Source: an uncultured Bacilli bacterium
Lineage (GTDB): Bacteria; Bacillota_I; Bacilli_A; RF39; UBA660
Assembly: GCA_934088535.1 (NCBI GenBank)
Contig: CAKOJC010000016.1
Span: 1-26,442, forward strand
DNA: 26,442 nt
Direction: 5' to 3'
Notes under the pieces: model-generated
Seen by the model: only the letters and a program-made list of their open reading frames with translations
Told to the model about the DNA's origin: nothing
Database searches by the model: none
Translations under genes and position numbers: made by a program
Part shown: one piece after another, positions 8,393 through 16,868 of the stretch
How positions within the stretch are numbered: position 1 is the stretch's first letter
Layout of the letters: each line of letters begins with the position of its first letter

Positions 8393-8453
8393 TAAGTAAA
8401 AAAACTATCGTATAGACTAGTTACTCAAAAAAATGTAAAATATACAAAAATAC

Positions 8454-8483
8454 TTGTATAAATTTTTCTAATAATGATACAAT
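8454..8483 (+). promoter_or_regulatory. Probable promoter for tsaE
   Basis: TTGTAT (8454-8459), 18 bases and TACAAT (8478-8483), 16 bases before the ATG. Confidence 0.5.
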
Positions 8484-8499
8484 GAATATGGTGATATAA

Positions 8500-8952
8500 A
8501 TGCAATATAAAATAACAACTTATTCCGAAGATGATACAATCGAATTAGCTCAAAATATTGAATCTGAAAAATTTCCTAATATGGTTATATGTTTAGTAGG
8601 AGATTTAGGAAGTGGTAAAACAGTATTTGCTAAAGCATTCGCACAAGCACTAGGTATTAATGATAACATCACATCTCCAACTTTTAATATTATTAAAGAA
8701 TATGATGGTGGAGAAATGAGAATGTTCCATATGGATGTATATCGTCTTAGTGATGTAAAACAAGATTTAGGAATAGAAGAATACTTCACTAAACGTGGTG
8801 TATGTATTATTGAATGGGCTGATTTAATTGAAGATATCCTACCTAAAAATAGATTAGATATCAAATTTAAAATGGTTGATGAAAATACAAGACAATTAGT
8901 AATCACACCACATGGAAATAAGTATGAAGATTTATGTGAAAGAGTTTTATAG
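8500..8952 (+). CDS. tsaE: TsaE, ATPase for tRNA t6A modification
   Basis: The 150-residue P-loop protein has Walker A GDLGSGKT (34-41), the family motif ITSPTFNIIKEY, then FHMDVYRL and IEWAD. All are hallmarks of TsaE (YjeE), which works with TsaB and TsaD to place threonylcarbamoyladenosine at position 37 of ANN-decoding tRNAs. The length is normal. In many Bacillota tsaE is followed by tsaB and rimI; here it stands alone, with a promoter upstream and a terminator overlapping its stop codon. The start is preceded by GGTGAT. Confidence 0.95.
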   Translation: MQYKITTYSEDDTIELAQNIESEKFPNMVICLVGDLGSGKTVFAKAFAQALGINDNITSPTFNIIKEYDGGEMRMFHMDVYRLSDVKQDLGIEEYFTKRGVCIIEWADLIEDILPKNRLDIKFKMVDENTRQLVITPHGNKYEDLCERVL

Positions 8953-8966
8953 AACTCTTTTTTTTT
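8939..8966 (+). terminator. Rho-independent terminator of tsaE
   Basis: AAAGAGTT (8939-8946) and AACTCTTT (8953-8960) form an 8-bp stem with a 6-base loop, followed by a T-run. The stop codon is inside the loop. Confidence 0.85.
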
Positions 8967-9007
8967 AGTTAAAATTATAGTAAAATAATATTATAATAGG
9001 AGGAACA

Positions 9008-11350
9008 ATGAAAACACTAAGTGATATAGAATTAAAAAGAATAGATGCATATTATAGAGCATGTAATTACTTATCAGTAGGTCAACTATATTTAAAAGAT
9101 AATCCTCTTTTAAAAGAAAAGTTAACACTTGATCATATTAAACCAAATGTAGTAGGTCACTGGGGAACAGCACCTGGTCAAAACTTTGTATATGTTCATC
9201 TAAATAGAATAATAAAAAAGAATAAGTTAGATATGATATATATATCTGGTCCAGGACATGGTGGACAAGCAATGGTTGCTAATACTTATTTAGAAGGAAG
9301 TTATACTGAAATATATCCTAATATTACTGAAGATGAAGATGGTATGAAAAAATTATTCAAACAGTTTAGTTTCCCTGGAGGAATTAGCTCACATGTAGCA
9401 CCAGAAACACCAGGTAGTATTAATGAAGGTGGAGAGTTAGGTTATAGTCTTGCCCATGCTTTCGGAGCAGTACTTGATAATCCAAGTCTTATAGCTGCTT
9501 GTGTAGTAGGAGATGGAGAAGCTGAAACTGGTCCTTTAGCTGCATCATGGCATCTAAATAAAATAATAAACCCATTAACAGATGGTATAGTACTTCCAAT
9601 ACTTCATTTAAATGGATACAAAATAGCAAACCCAACAATATTTGCAAGAATGCCAGAAGAAGAAATGATTAAATTTTTTGAAGGTTGTGGATGGGATCCA
9701 TATATAGTTGAAGCAAATACAACTGCTAAAATGCATGAATGTATGGCTAAAACATTAGATAGATGTATTAGAGATATAAATATTATAAAAGATAAAACAA
9801 GACTTAATAAAAGAGCAACTTTCCCAATGATTATTTTAAAAACTCCAAAAGGTTGGGGTGGTCCAAAATTCATTGATGGAAAACAAATCGAAGGTACATT
9901 TAGATCACATCAAGTACCAATTATAGTAAATAAAGAACATCCAGAAAACGTAGAAATACTAGAAGCATGGATGAAGAGTTATAAACCAGAAGAACTATTT
10001 GATAAAAATGGTACACTTAAAAAAGAATTAAAAGCATTAGCTCCAACCGGAGAATACAGAATGGGAATGAATCCACATGCTAATGGTGGAAAACTTCTTG
10101 AAGAATTAAATATACCAGATTTTAGAGGCTATGCTCTTGATATAAAAAAACCAGGAGAAGTAATAGCCCAAGATATGATGGAACTAGGATACTTCATAAG
10201 AGATATTATTAGACTAAATGAATCTAAAAAGAACTTTAGAATATTTGGTCCAGATGAAGCACTTTCTAACAGACTAAATCATATTTTTGAAGTAACTAAT
10301 AGACAATGGAATGGAATAAGATATGACTCAGATGAATTTATAAATCCATATGGAAGAGTAATAGATTCAGTACTTTCTGAACATCTTTGTGAAGGTATGT
10401 TAGAAGGTTACTTATTGACAGGTAGACATGGATTTATGCATAGTTATGAAGCGTTCATTAGAATAGTTGATTCAATGGCTAGTCAACATGCTAAGTGGTT
10501 AAAAGTAACAAAAGATCTACCATGGAGAAGAGATATAGCATCTCTAAACTATATTTTAGCTTCATATGTATGGCAACAAGACCATAACGGATTTACACAC
10601 CAAGATCCAGGATTCTTAAATCATATTGTTACTAAGAAAGCAGACATAGTAAGAATATATTTACCTCCAGATACTAACACTTTAATTTCATGTTTTGATC
10701 ACTGCATTAGAAGTAAAAACTATATAAATGTTATAGTTGCATCTAAACATCCAAGACCACAATGGTTAACAATGGATGAAGCAATTAAACACTGTACTAA
10801 AGGACTTGGTATATGGAAATTTGCTAGTAATGATGAAGGAGAAGAGCCAGACTTAGTAATGGCTTGTGCTGGTGAAACACCAACTATAGAAGTACTGGCT
10901 GCTACTAAAATACTAAGAGAGAATTTCCCTGAATTAAAAATAAGAGTAGTAAATGTAGTTGATTTAATGAAACTTGAAAGTCCTGAAAATCATCCTCATG
11001 GACTAGATAATGATGAATATAATAGTATATTCACAAAAGATAAACCAATTATATTTGCATTCCATGGTTATCCAAACTTAATACACCAATTAGCATACAA
11101 GAGAGATAATAAAAATATGCATGTACATGGATATATTGAAGAAGGTACAATCACTACAACATTCGATATGAAAGTACAAAATAAATTAGATAGATTTAAC
11201 TTAGTAATAGATGCCCTTAAATATTTACCAGAACTTGGTGATAAGAGAGCTTCACTTACTGAATGGTGTAAAAACAAGTTAATTGAGCATAAAGAATACA
11301 TCCATGAATATGGAGAAGATATGCCAGAAATTAAAAATTGGAAATGGTAA
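9008..11350 (+). CDS. xpkA: Phosphoketolase (xylulose-5-P / fructose-6-P)
   Basis: The 780-residue thiamine-diphosphate enzyme is of usual length. Family signatures appear in order: [18 protein letters not shown] near residue 50, [35 protein letters not shown], the thiamine-binding [18 protein letters not shown], and C-terminal blocks such as [12 protein letters not shown] and SKHPRPQWL. It splits xylulose 5-phosphate and often fructose 6-phosphate, using inorganic phosphate, into acetyl phosphate plus glyceraldehyde 3-phosphate or erythrose 4-phosphate. This is the core step of heterofermentative or bifid-type sugar breakdown and yields ATP through acetate kinase. A strong AGGAGG precedes the ATG, and an AT-rich stretch with TATAAT abuts that site. 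It is a single-gene unit closed by a bidirectional terminator. Confidence 0.97.
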   Translation: MKTLSDIELKRIDAYYRACNYLSVGQLYLKDNPLLKEKLTLDHIKPNVVGHWGTAPGQNFVYVHLNRIIKKNKLDMIYISGPGHGGQAMVANTYLEGSYTEIYPNITEDEDGMKKLFKQFSFPGGISSHVAPETPGSINEGGELGYSLAHAFGAVLDNPSLIAACVVGDGEAETGPLAASWHLNKIINPLTDGIVLPILHLNGYKIANPTIFARMPEEEMIKFFEGCGWDPYIVEANTTAKMHECMAKTLDRCIRDINIIKDKTRLNKRATFPMIILKTPKGWGGPKFIDGKQIEGTFRSHQVPIIVNKEHPENVEILEAWMKSYKPEELFDKNGTLKKELKALAPTGEYRMGMNPHANGGKLLEELNIPDFRGYALDIKKPGEVIAQDMMELGYFIRDIIRLNESKKNFRIFGPDEALSNRLNHIFEVTNRQWNGIRYDSDEFINPYGRVIDSVLSEHLCEGMLEGYLLTGRHGFMHSYEAFIRIVDSMASQHAKWLKVTKDLPWRRDIASLNYILASYVWQQDHNGFTHQDPGFLNHIVTKKADIVRIYLPPDTNTLISCFDHCIRSKNYINVIVASKHPRPQWLTMDEAIKHCTKGLGIWKFASNDEGEEPDLVMACAGETPTIEVLAATKILRENFPELKIRVVNVVDLMKLESPENHPHGLDNDEYNSIFTKDKPIIFAFHGYPNLIHQLAYKRDNKNMHVHGYIEEGTITTTFDMKVQNKLDRFNLVIDALKYLPELGDKRASLTEWCKNKLIEHKEYIHEYGEDMPEIKNWKW

Positions 11351-11351
11351 A

Positions 11352-11380
11352 AAAAACGTAAGATTAATTCTTACGTTTTT
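11352..11380. terminator. Bidirectional Rho-independent terminator
   Basis: AAAAACGTAAGA (11352-11363) pairs with TCTTACGTTTTT (11369-11380) over a 5-base loop. With A-runs on the left and T-runs on the right it serves both phosphoketolase and the convergent zinc-ribbon gene. Confidence 0.9.
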
Positions 11381-11382
11381 AA

Positions 11383-12255
11383 TTAGTCACCAATAACTTT
11401 TTGTTTTGTTACTTTTTTCTTAGAAATTACCCAACTATAATTTTCTTTTACTATTGTACTTCCACAGAACTTACATTTATCACTTTGATTCTTTTTAGAA
11501 ATTGGAGCACCACAAGTAGGACATTTAGTAGTAGCACTTTTCTCAGTACTTACAAAAGTAACAATACATTCAACATCTAATCTAACATTCTGCCCTCTAG
11601 CAATAACAATAGAACCTTTATTAACAATATAATCTTTTAAAGCTAAATCAAACTTAGCATCTATACTATATTTGCCATTTTGATTTTTAACATTACTAAA
11701 TATACAAGAATATATCTTTATATCTTCAATAATATTTCTTTGGTTTTTCTTTTCTAGTGATTCAAGCATAGTTTTATATGAATTATATAAGTCATCAGTA
11801 GTAAGTGATCTAATAGTTTCATAATCAAAATTCATCCATGCTTCTTGGAGTTTTATATACATATCACTAGCCATTTTATTAAATTCTTTTCTATCAAAAT
11901 TAGGTATTGTTCTTTCTACTTCATCATACCATACATAACAAATCTTTGAGTTATCACCTTGCTTAACATCTTTAAGATCTTCATCCAACCCTTTACCAGT
12001 TCTTCTCCTTATAACATCAACTGCTAGTATTATCACAAATAATATAAAAATAAATGCACTATAAGTACTATTACTTGATGAATGAGAATCTCCAAATCCA
12101 ATGTCGAAGCCTCCTCCTCCACCACCACCGAAGTCAAATCCACCGCCTATATCATAGTCTATATCAAACCCTGTATCAGCAAGTACCAAATAACTACCAA
12201 AAGCGAAGACTAATAATGCTAAAAGTAATAATTTAAAACTCTTTCTATTTTTCAT
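11383..12255 (-). CDS. Membrane protein with Gly-rich linker, Tim44-like domain and zinc ribbon
   Basis: The 290-residue product starts at the ATG at 12253-12255, preceded by AGGTG; an in-frame start 18 codons upstream lacks a binding site. Order: an N-terminal hydrophobic signal or anchor (about 6-26), a linker almost wholly of Gly, Asp, Phe and Ile (about 28-57) with a run of seven Gly, a membrane segment (about 65-80) followed by RRR, then a domain of about 140 residues. That domain resembles the Tim44-like fold of secreted or membrane proteins (EFNKMASDMYIKLQEAWMNF). A C-terminal rubredoxin-like zinc ribbon has two pairs of Cys (CPTCG and CKFCG). Function unknown. The next minus-strand gene is a shorter paralogue, and both share the same upstream element. 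Confidence 0.75.
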   Translation of the reverse strand: MKNRKSFKLLLLALLVFAFGSYLVLADTGFDIDYDIGGGFDFGGGGGGGFDIGFGDSHSSSNSTYSAFIFILFVIILAVDVIRRRTGKGLDEDLKDVKQGDNSKICYVWYDEVERTIPNFDRKEFNKMASDMYIKLQEAWMNFDYETIRSLTTDDLYNSYKTMLESLEKKNQRNIIEDIKIYSCIFSNVKNQNGKYSIDAKFDLALKDYIVNKGSIVIARGQNVRLDVECIVTFVSTEKSATTKCPTCGAPISKKNQSDKCKFCGSTIVKENYSWVISKKKVTKQKVIGD

Positions 12256-12270
12256 AATAACACCTATGAT

Positions 12271-12415
12271 AAGTATAACATATTCACATAAAAAATAATA
12301 TTCTTTCACATAGCTTTTATAATTAATTATTAAAATTATATATGTAAGAAGGAGAGTGGTATATAGGTAAAATAAAATTGAATAATCTTACTCACAATCA
12401 AACAATTTCTATATA
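12271..12415. repeat. Conserved intergenic element, copy A
   Basis: This stretch matches 13130-13309. It includes a shared AGTATA-type minus-strand promoter, then an ungapped block (12305-12354) with 42 of 50 bases identical to 13182-13231, ending in GTAAGAAGGAG. Further shared words follow: AGGTAAAATAAAA, CTCACAAT and ACAATTTCTAT. It ends near a plus-strand terminator at 12444. The main block lies upstream of the minus-strand promoter, so it is not a leader of that gene. It may be a small plus-strand RNA gene or a regulatory DNA region. Confidence 0.6.
12272..12280 (-). promoter_or_regulatory. Extended -10 promoter of the zinc-ribbon gene (11383-12255)
   Basis: On the minus strand TG-T-TATACT, an extended -10 element, lies about 17 bases before the start codon. 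The same element precedes the paralogue at 13130. Confidence 0.5.
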
Positions 12416-12443
12416 AATGAGTATCTTAAAAGATATTCTAAAT

Positions 12444-12473
12444 AAAATACGTTCCAAATAGAACGTATTTTTT
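12444..12473. terminator. Terminator following intergenic element A
   Basis: AAAATACGTTC (12444-12454) and GAACGTATTTT (12461-12471) form an 11-bp perfect stem over a 6-base loop. The plus strand has a T-run, and it may also end the minus-strand gene whose stop abuts it. No plus-strand protein gene lies before it, which implies a plus-strand transcript from the element. Confidence 0.8.
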
Positions 12474-13008
12474 ATATTTCATCAATATATGTAATTAAAT
12501 ATCCATAATCTTCCATCTTGAATGGTTTTCTACAAAATTTACATAATCCAGAACTATTTAGATCTAAAACATTTCCACAATATGTACAGTGTCTTGCTTC
12601 TTCTAAATGTTTAGCGTTTCTTCTTTTAGTAAGTGTTATTTTATGTACTTTTTCAATTCTTCTATTATTAATACCACTAACAAATTTACCTTTATCATTT
12701 ATGAAATAATCCATATATCTTGATACAAGTATTACATCAACGGTAATAAAATTATCAGTTATCATACTACCTGTTATTCTACTAGTCTTAACATTCATCT
12801 CATCAAATAATCTTGTAATATTTTTACTTTTATATTCACTTACCATATTATTAAATTTAACATATACATCATTAGCTAAATAATGTCTAACATCCTCTAT
12901 ATTATTATTTTGAATCGCACCAAGTATCATAATAAATATATGATCTACATTACTTAAAAAAGTACTTTCTGAAAATGTATCATCAGCTTTAATTATATCT
13001 TCTATCAT
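12472..13008 (-). CDS. Tim44-like/zinc-ribbon protein, soluble paralogue
   Basis: The 178-residue product begins at the ATG at 13006-13008, with AAAGGAG 5 bases upstream; a longer in-frame start is less well supported. It has no signal peptide or membrane segment. A domain of about 120 residues (with HIFIMILGAIQ and VRHYLANDVYVKFNNM) resembles the Tim44-like region of the neighbour. A zinc ribbon follows with CTYCG and CKFCR Cys pairs and a short tail. By eye the two proteins share only scattered identities, mostly around the ribbon. It is probably the product of an old duplication of gene plus upstream region. Function unknown. Confidence 0.7.
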   Translation of the reverse strand: MIEDIIKADDTFSESTFLSNVDHIFIMILGAIQNNNIEDVRHYLANDVYVKFNNMVSEYKSKNITRLFDEMNVKTSRITGSMITDNFITVDVILVSRYMDYFINDKGKFVSGINNRRIEKVHKITLTKRRNAKHLEEARHCTYCGNVLDLNSSGLCKFCRKPFKMEDYGYLITYIDEI

Positions 13009-13129
13009 ATATACTCCTTTATTTAAAAAATAATTACTTATTACTTTTATTATTCCCATAAAACTAACATTAACACCAATAATATTTTATAAGTATAATG
13101 AAATAGTTTTATATTAATCTCTAATACTA

Positions 13130-13138
13130 AGTATATCA
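13130..13138 (-). promoter_or_regulatory. Extended -10 promoter of the zinc-ribbon paralogue
   Basis: On the minus strand TG-A-TATACT, in the same context as the element at 12272-12280. The leader to the ATG at 13008 would be about 115 bases. Confidence 0.45.
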
Positions 13139-13309
13139 CATTTACACATAAAATAATATTTAACGTAAATAATATTATTTTTTCACAATTCTTTAACAAT
13201 TAATAAGTAAAATTAAATATGTAAGAAGGAGGAATGATAATTAATAGGTAAAATAAAAAATAAAATTAAGTAGCTTCAACTCACAATTAAATAAAACAAT
13301 TTCTATTAT
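13130..13309. repeat. Conserved intergenic element, copy B
   Basis: Second copy of the element at 12271-12415. The best block is 13182-13231. It lies in a 368-base stretch without protein genes (13009-13376). That stretch otherwise holds the minus-strand promoter at 13130, a plus-strand terminator at 13314 and the promoter of the HD gene. A plus-strand AAGGAGG at 13226-13232 is not followed by any sizeable reading frame. Confidence 0.6.
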
Positions 13310-13313
13310 ATAT

Positions 13314-13338
13314 AGGGACAACACACTGTCCCTTTTTT
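13314..13338 (+). terminator. Terminator following intergenic element B
   Basis: AGGGACA (13314-13320) and TGTCCCT (13327-13333) form a 7-bp GC-rich stem followed by six T. It closes a plus-strand unit that has no evident protein gene, in parallel with copy A. Confidence 0.85.
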
Positions 13339-13352
13339 CGTGTACTAAAATA

Positions 13353-13361
13353 TGTTATAGT
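13353..13361 (+). promoter_or_regulatory. Extended -10 promoter of the HD hydrolase gene
   Basis: TG-T-TATAGT lies about 16 bases before the ATG, with AGGTG between. Confidence 0.45.
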
Positions 13362-13376
13362 AGATTTAGGTGAATT

Positions 13377-13892
13377 ATGAAAGAATTAGAAAGAATTTTA
13401 ACAAGTGAAAACATCGAAGAAGAAATAAGAAATAATGAAGATTATTTATTTAGTTTAATTCCAGAACTCAAAAGTGAAGTAGGTTTTGAACATAAACATC
13501 CTCATCATTCTTTTGATGTATGGAATCATACTATTGAAGCTTTAAAACATATAGAACCAGACTTTGAATTAAGACTTATAGTATTACTTCATGATATAGG
13601 AAAACCTTTCTGTTATCAAGATGGACCTGATGGAGTAAGACATTTTAAAGGTCATCCTGCTAAATCAAAAGAAATTTCTAAACCTATATTAGAAAGACTT
13701 AATATTGAGCTAAAGGATGAAATACTTTATATTATAGAAAATCATGATACAATAATTGACACAAATAATATAAATAATAGAGAAATAGAAATAAAAAGAT
13801 TGAAGGTTCAATATGCTGATGCTTATGCACATTCTCCTTCAACCATTCAAAAACGAATATTAAGACTTAATGCTATAAAAGAATTAATTTGA
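13377..13892 (+). CDS. HD-domain phosphohydrolase
   Basis: The 171-residue product has an HD metal-binding domain. HHSFDVWNHTIEAL supplies the first His ligand near residue 43-51, LLHDIGKP the HD pair (H72, D73), and IENHD and QYADAYAH later ligands. The arrangement is like the HD part of bacterial CCA-adding enzymes and small phosphohydrolases that act on nucleotides or tRNA 2',3'-cyclic phosphates. The substrate is not predictable. This is the only gene in the window that ends with TGA. Its 3' end overlaps the convergent murE by 9 bases with no terminator between. Confidence 0.85.
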   Translation: MKELERILTSENIEEEIRNNEDYLFSLIPELKSEVGFEHKHPHHSFDVWNHTIEALKHIEPDFELRLIVLLHDIGKPFCYQDGPDGVRHFKGHPAKSKEISKPILERLNIELKDEILYIIENHDTIIDTNNINNREIEIKRLKVQYADAYAHSPSTIQKRILRLNAIKELI

Positions 13893-15245
13893 TTTATAAT
13901 TTAATACTTCTTCAGCATCATCTAAATGAATTTTTTCTTTACCAATAATTTGATAATCTTCATGACCTTTACCAAGTATTAAAAGAATATCATTTTTTTG
14001 CATAATATCTATACCATGCTTAATAGCTTGTCTTCTGTCAACGATAACTTCATAGTTATCTTTTTTTACGCCTACTAAAATATCTTTTATTATTGCATCT
14101 GGATCTTCAGTTCTAGGGTTATCACTAGTAAATATTACATAGTCAGATAGTCTACTTGCTATCTCTCCCATAATAGGTCTCTTTTTAGGATCTCTGTCTC
14201 CTCCACAACCTACTATAGTAATAACACGATTCTTTTTAAGTTCATTGTATGCAGTAACAACTTTTTCTACAGCATCAGGTGTATGAGCATAGTCAATAAC
14301 AGCAACACCACCATTAACTTTATAAGCTTCACATCTACCTTTAGGCGCTTTAATCATACTTGTTTTACTAACAATTTCATCAATACTAAATCCATATTGA
14401 TTAAGAATAGATAAAACAGTCATATAATTATATACATTAAATTTACTAGTAAGTGGTACTAACACTTCATAAGTTTTTCCTTCAAAACTAAATGTAAGAT
14501 TTGTTTCACTAGCACTTGTTTCAAAACTAATGATTTTATAGTCACCATTAAATCCATATGTAACTCTTTTGTGACCTTCTTTTTTAAAATGAACACTTGC
14601 TGCATCATCAGAGTTTACCACTATAACAGCATCATCAGTTAAATGATCAAGAATTAATAATTTAGCTTTTAAATAATTCTCCATAGTTTTATGATAATCT
14701 AGATGGTCCTCAGTAAGATTAGTAAATCCAATAATAGAGTAATTTACATTAGTAAGTCTATCGTAAGATAAAGCTTGACTACTTACTTCCATAACAACAG
14801 TTTTAGCACCATTTTCATAAGCATTCATAAGAAGTTTATACACTGTTAATATGTCAGGTGTAGTATTATTTAGTTCAATATGCTCATCTTTATGATAGTA
14901 TCCAATAGTACCAATATAAGCAGCATCTACTCCCATATTAAGTAACATTTGATATATTAAATAACAACTAGTAGTTTTACCGTTAGTACCAGTAACACCA
15001 ATTAGTTTCATTTCATTTAATTTATCACCATATTCTTTATGAAGAATTTCTCTTAAATATTTATCAGTATCTTCTACTTTTTCATATGGAATATCAAAGT
15101 TTATATCTTTTTCACAAATAATTTTAGAAGCACCATTCTTAATAGCACTCTCTATAAAGTCATGTCCATCAACAGTTAATCCTTTTAAAGCTATAAAAGT
15201 TTGTCCCTTTTGTACTTTTCTAGAATCACTTTCAAACTTAAACAT
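13884..15245 (-). CDS. murE: MurE, UDP-MurNAc-tripeptide synthetase (meso-DAP type)
   Basis: The 453-residue Mur ligase adds the third amino acid to the peptidoglycan precursor, using ATP, in the cytoplasm. The N-terminal substrate domain shows SDSRKVQKGQTFIALKG. The ATP site is GVTGTNGKTT (83-92). The central NTTPD and GFTNLTEDHLDYH blocks are present, and the C-terminal domain carries DNPR (375-378), the motif of meso-diaminopimelate-adding enzymes (lysine-adding forms differ at the last position). It is somewhat shorter than the usual 480-500 residues. AGAGGAAG precedes the ATG. It is not beside other mur genes here. Confidence 0.95.
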   Translation of the reverse strand: MFKFESDSRKVQKGQTFIALKGLTVDGHDFIESAIKNGASKIICEKDINFDIPYEKVEDTDKYLREILHKEYGDKLNEMKLIGVTGTNGKTTSCYLIYQMLLNMGVDAAYIGTIGYYHKDEHIELNNTTPDILTVYKLLMNAYENGAKTVVMEVSSQALSYDRLTNVNYSIIGFTNLTEDHLDYHKTMENYLKAKLLILDHLTDDAVIVVNSDDAASVHFKKEGHKRVTYGFNGDYKIISFETSASETNLTFSFEGKTYEVLVPLTSKFNVYNYMTVLSILNQYGFSIDEIVSKTSMIKAPKGRCEAYKVNGGVAVIDYAHTPDAVEKVVTAYNELKKNRVITIVGCGGDRDPKKRPIMGEIASRLSDYVIFTSDNPRTEDPDAIIKDILVGVKKDNYEVIVDRRQAIKHGIDIMQKNDILLILGKGHEDYQIIGKEKIHLDDAEEVLNYKSN

Positions 15246-15267
15246 TTTATCACTTCCTCTAAATAGT

Positions 15268-15276
15268 ATTATAACA
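15268..15276 (-). promoter_or_regulatory. Extended -10 promoter of murE
   Basis: On the minus strand TG-T-TATAAT is about 22 bases before the start codon; no clear -35. Confidence 0.5.
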
Positions 15277-15413
15277 TATATAAAATTATTATTAATTATT
15301 TAGTGTCCACAACTATTCCACATTACACATGCTTAACACTTTGTTTTACATAGTTTATTGTATTTTAATTATTATAATGCTAGAATTTAATTAGATAATA
15401 GGGAGTGATTAAT

Positions 15414-15956
15414 GTGTTAGGAGACAGATTTAAAAGAGAATTAAACAAGAATGATTATTATGTAGTAAATCCTAAAACAGGAAAAGAAAAATCTTTAGAT
15501 ACTGATAAACTAGTTGATATGGCTAAAAAAGCATTAAAAAAAGCTGTAATTGCTAGTTTAGTAGTTGGTTCATTAGGAACAGGAGCTTTAGGATATTTAT
15601 TTGCAGATGAAGTTACTGATTATAAAGAAGAAAGAGCATACAATAAAGCAGTAATAACAGTAGATAAAGAATATAGAGATTCACATGAAAGAATAGAAGA
15701 TGGTAGTATTAGCTCGCTTATTGATGATCAAGGTTGTTGCTATACAGCATATCCAGATAAAACTCTTGAATTCATTATAGATGGTTTTGGAAAACCAATT
15801 GTTAAAAAGTGTGATGATCCAGAATGTGTTACATGTGAAAAGAATAGAGAACTTGAAAATGAAATAAATGAGATTGTTAAAGCGGATGAAAGATTCACTG
15901 AAGCAGTTATAGAACACGAACATAATCAAGAAATGAAAAGTATAAGAGGTAAATAA
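15414..15956 (+). CDS. Hypothetical single-pass membrane protein
   Basis: I do not recognise this 180-residue product. A basic N-terminal region is followed by one hydrophobic segment (about residues 42-64, AVIASLVVGSLGTGALGYLF). The rest is charged and probably outside, with four Cys in two pairs (CC in DDQGCCYTAYP; CDDPECVTC), which could bind metal or form disulphides. I chose the GTG at 15414 because GGGAG (15401-15405) lies 8 bases upstream; the GTG at 15405 overlaps that site. It is coupled to the next gene by a TAATG overlap. A TATAAT at 15374 may be its -10. Confidence 0.65.
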   Translation: MLGDRFKRELNKNDYYVVNPKTGKEKSLDTDKLVDMAKKALKKAVIASLVVGSLGTGALGYLFADEVTDYKEERAYNKAVITVDKEYRDSHERIEDGSISSLIDDQGCCYTAYPDKTLEFIIDGFGKPIVKKCDDPECVTCEKNRELENEINEIVKADERFTEAVIEHEHNQEMKSIRGK

Positions 15957-16174
15957 TGGAAGAAACAAAAATAATATATTTGAATGATAAAAAATTTGCA
16001 GTAGTTGAAGAATTAGAATATAAAGGTAAAAAATACATGTATTTAGTTAGTACTACAGGTGAAGAAATTCAAATTGTTGAAGAATATACTGAGGATATAA
16101 ACAAAGTAGTAAAAACTGTAAATGATAAAAAACTTCTAGAAATATTAGAAGTAGAATTTGCTAAAAAGTTTTAA
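15956..16174 (+). CDS. Small DUF1292-like protein
   Basis: The 72-residue protein starts within the stop codon of the previous gene (TAATG), so the two are co-translated. Its pattern (KIIYLNDKKFAVVEEL, then KKYMYLVSTTGEEIQIVEEY) resembles the small DUF1292 family of Bacillota: an all-beta region and a C-terminal helix. No function is known. A terminator follows at once. Confidence 0.6.
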   Translation: MEETKIIYLNDKKFAVVEELEYKGKKYMYLVSTTGEEIQIVEEYTEDINKVVKTVNDKKLLEILEVEFAKKF

Positions 16175-16194
16175 GATGCTTATGCATCTTTTTT
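16173..16194 (+). terminator. Rho-independent terminator
   Basis: AAGATGC (16173-16179) and GCATCTT (16184-16190) form a 7-bp stem with a 4-base loop and a T-run. It closes the two-gene unit and lies just beyond the stop of the convergent hydrolase gene. Confidence 0.85.
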
Positions 16195-16822
16195 ATTTTA
16201 TATATAATTCACATTTAATATTAGGATTTACTAAATTATTAAATTTAGCACCTAAAGATTTATCTCCTACAATAAGACCATAATGAGTAGGAATTACAAC
16301 ATTAGGACTAATTTTATTAGTATAATCTGCTGCTTCTTTATAATCCATAGTATAAGTGCCACCTATAGGTATAAAAAGAACATCACATTTAATATTTAAA
16401 ATATCTTCATTAATATCAGTATCTCCCATAATATAATATTTTTTATCACTAAGAATTAATATATACCCAACCCAATCATTACTAATAGGGTGAAAATCTT
16501 TATTAACATTATAAGCTCTGACAGTATTAAAATTAATACCAAGAATATCATAATTACCGTTAGGTTCAACTATTAAAATATCACCCTCTTTAAAATATTT
16601 TAATAATTCACTATAAGTATCTTTAGTACTTACTATTTTAGTACTATTTTTTTTAATATTTATAATATCATCAATCGAAAAATGATCGTAATGACTATGT
16701 GTTACAAATATAACATCTGCATCATGACTTACTGTATCAATCTTAAAGGGATCTATATAAACTCTAAGATTATTATAAATTATTTTAATACTGTTATGTT
16801 TGAATACATTTACATTTTCCAT
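16193..16822 (-). CDS. Metallo-beta-lactamase-fold hydrolase (UlaG-like)
   Basis: The 209-residue product has the metal motif HSHYDH (42-47), a bridging Asp in MGDTD (D134) and a late His in VIPTHYG (H180). It resembles the UlaG/YtnP branch of MBL-fold proteins, which hydrolyse lactones, phosphodiesters or RNA. It is close to the minimal length of the fold. The substrate cannot be told. The start is preceded by GGTGAT. It is read in the same direction as the MraZ-like gene behind it, but a terminator separates them. Confidence 0.85.
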   Translation of the reverse strand: MENVNVFKHNSIKIIYNNLRVYIDPFKIDTVSHDADVIFVTHSHYDHFSIDDIINIKKNSTKIVSTKDTYSELLKYFKEGDILIVEPNGNYDILGINFNTVRAYNVNKDFHPISNDWVGYILILSDKKYYIMGDTDINEDILNIKCDVLFIPIGGTYTMDYKEAADYTNKISPNVVIPTHYGLIVGDKSLGAKFNNLVNPNIKCELYIK

Positions 16823-16845
16823 ATCATCACCATATTTATTATATC

Positions 16846-16868
16846 AAAAAAAGAGCTATTTAGCTCTT
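16846..16868 (-). terminator. Rho-independent terminator of the MraZ-like gene
   Basis: AAGAGCT (16851-16857) and AGCTCTT (16862-16868) form a 7-bp stem over 4 bases. On the minus strand it ends in a T-run. The stop codon lies within the stem-loop. Confidence 0.85.

Noticed and set aside
12257..12309. Longer N-terminus for the zinc-ribbon membrane protein
   Set aside because: The upstream start has no binding site, and the extension would lie before a standard signal peptide and across the promoter.
12356..12370. Mini reading frame GTG-GTA-TAT-AGG-TAA in element A, and ATG-ATA-ATT-AAT-AGG-TAA in element B (13234-13251), each after an AAGGAG
   Set aside because: The start lies only one base after the ribosome binding sequence, too close for normal initiation, so a leader peptide is not supported.
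13890..13892. TGA is used as a stop only once among about 30 genes, and a TGA lies inside the transposase; possible reassignment to Trp
   Set aside because: Every confident gene encodes Trp with TGG and none has internal TGA. TAA preference is expected in AT-rich DNA, and the transposase is decayed anyway.
15246..15404. Words like GTCCACA between murE and the next gene, resembling DnaA boxes
   Set aside because: Only one loose match to the box and no cluster, so an origin is not supported.
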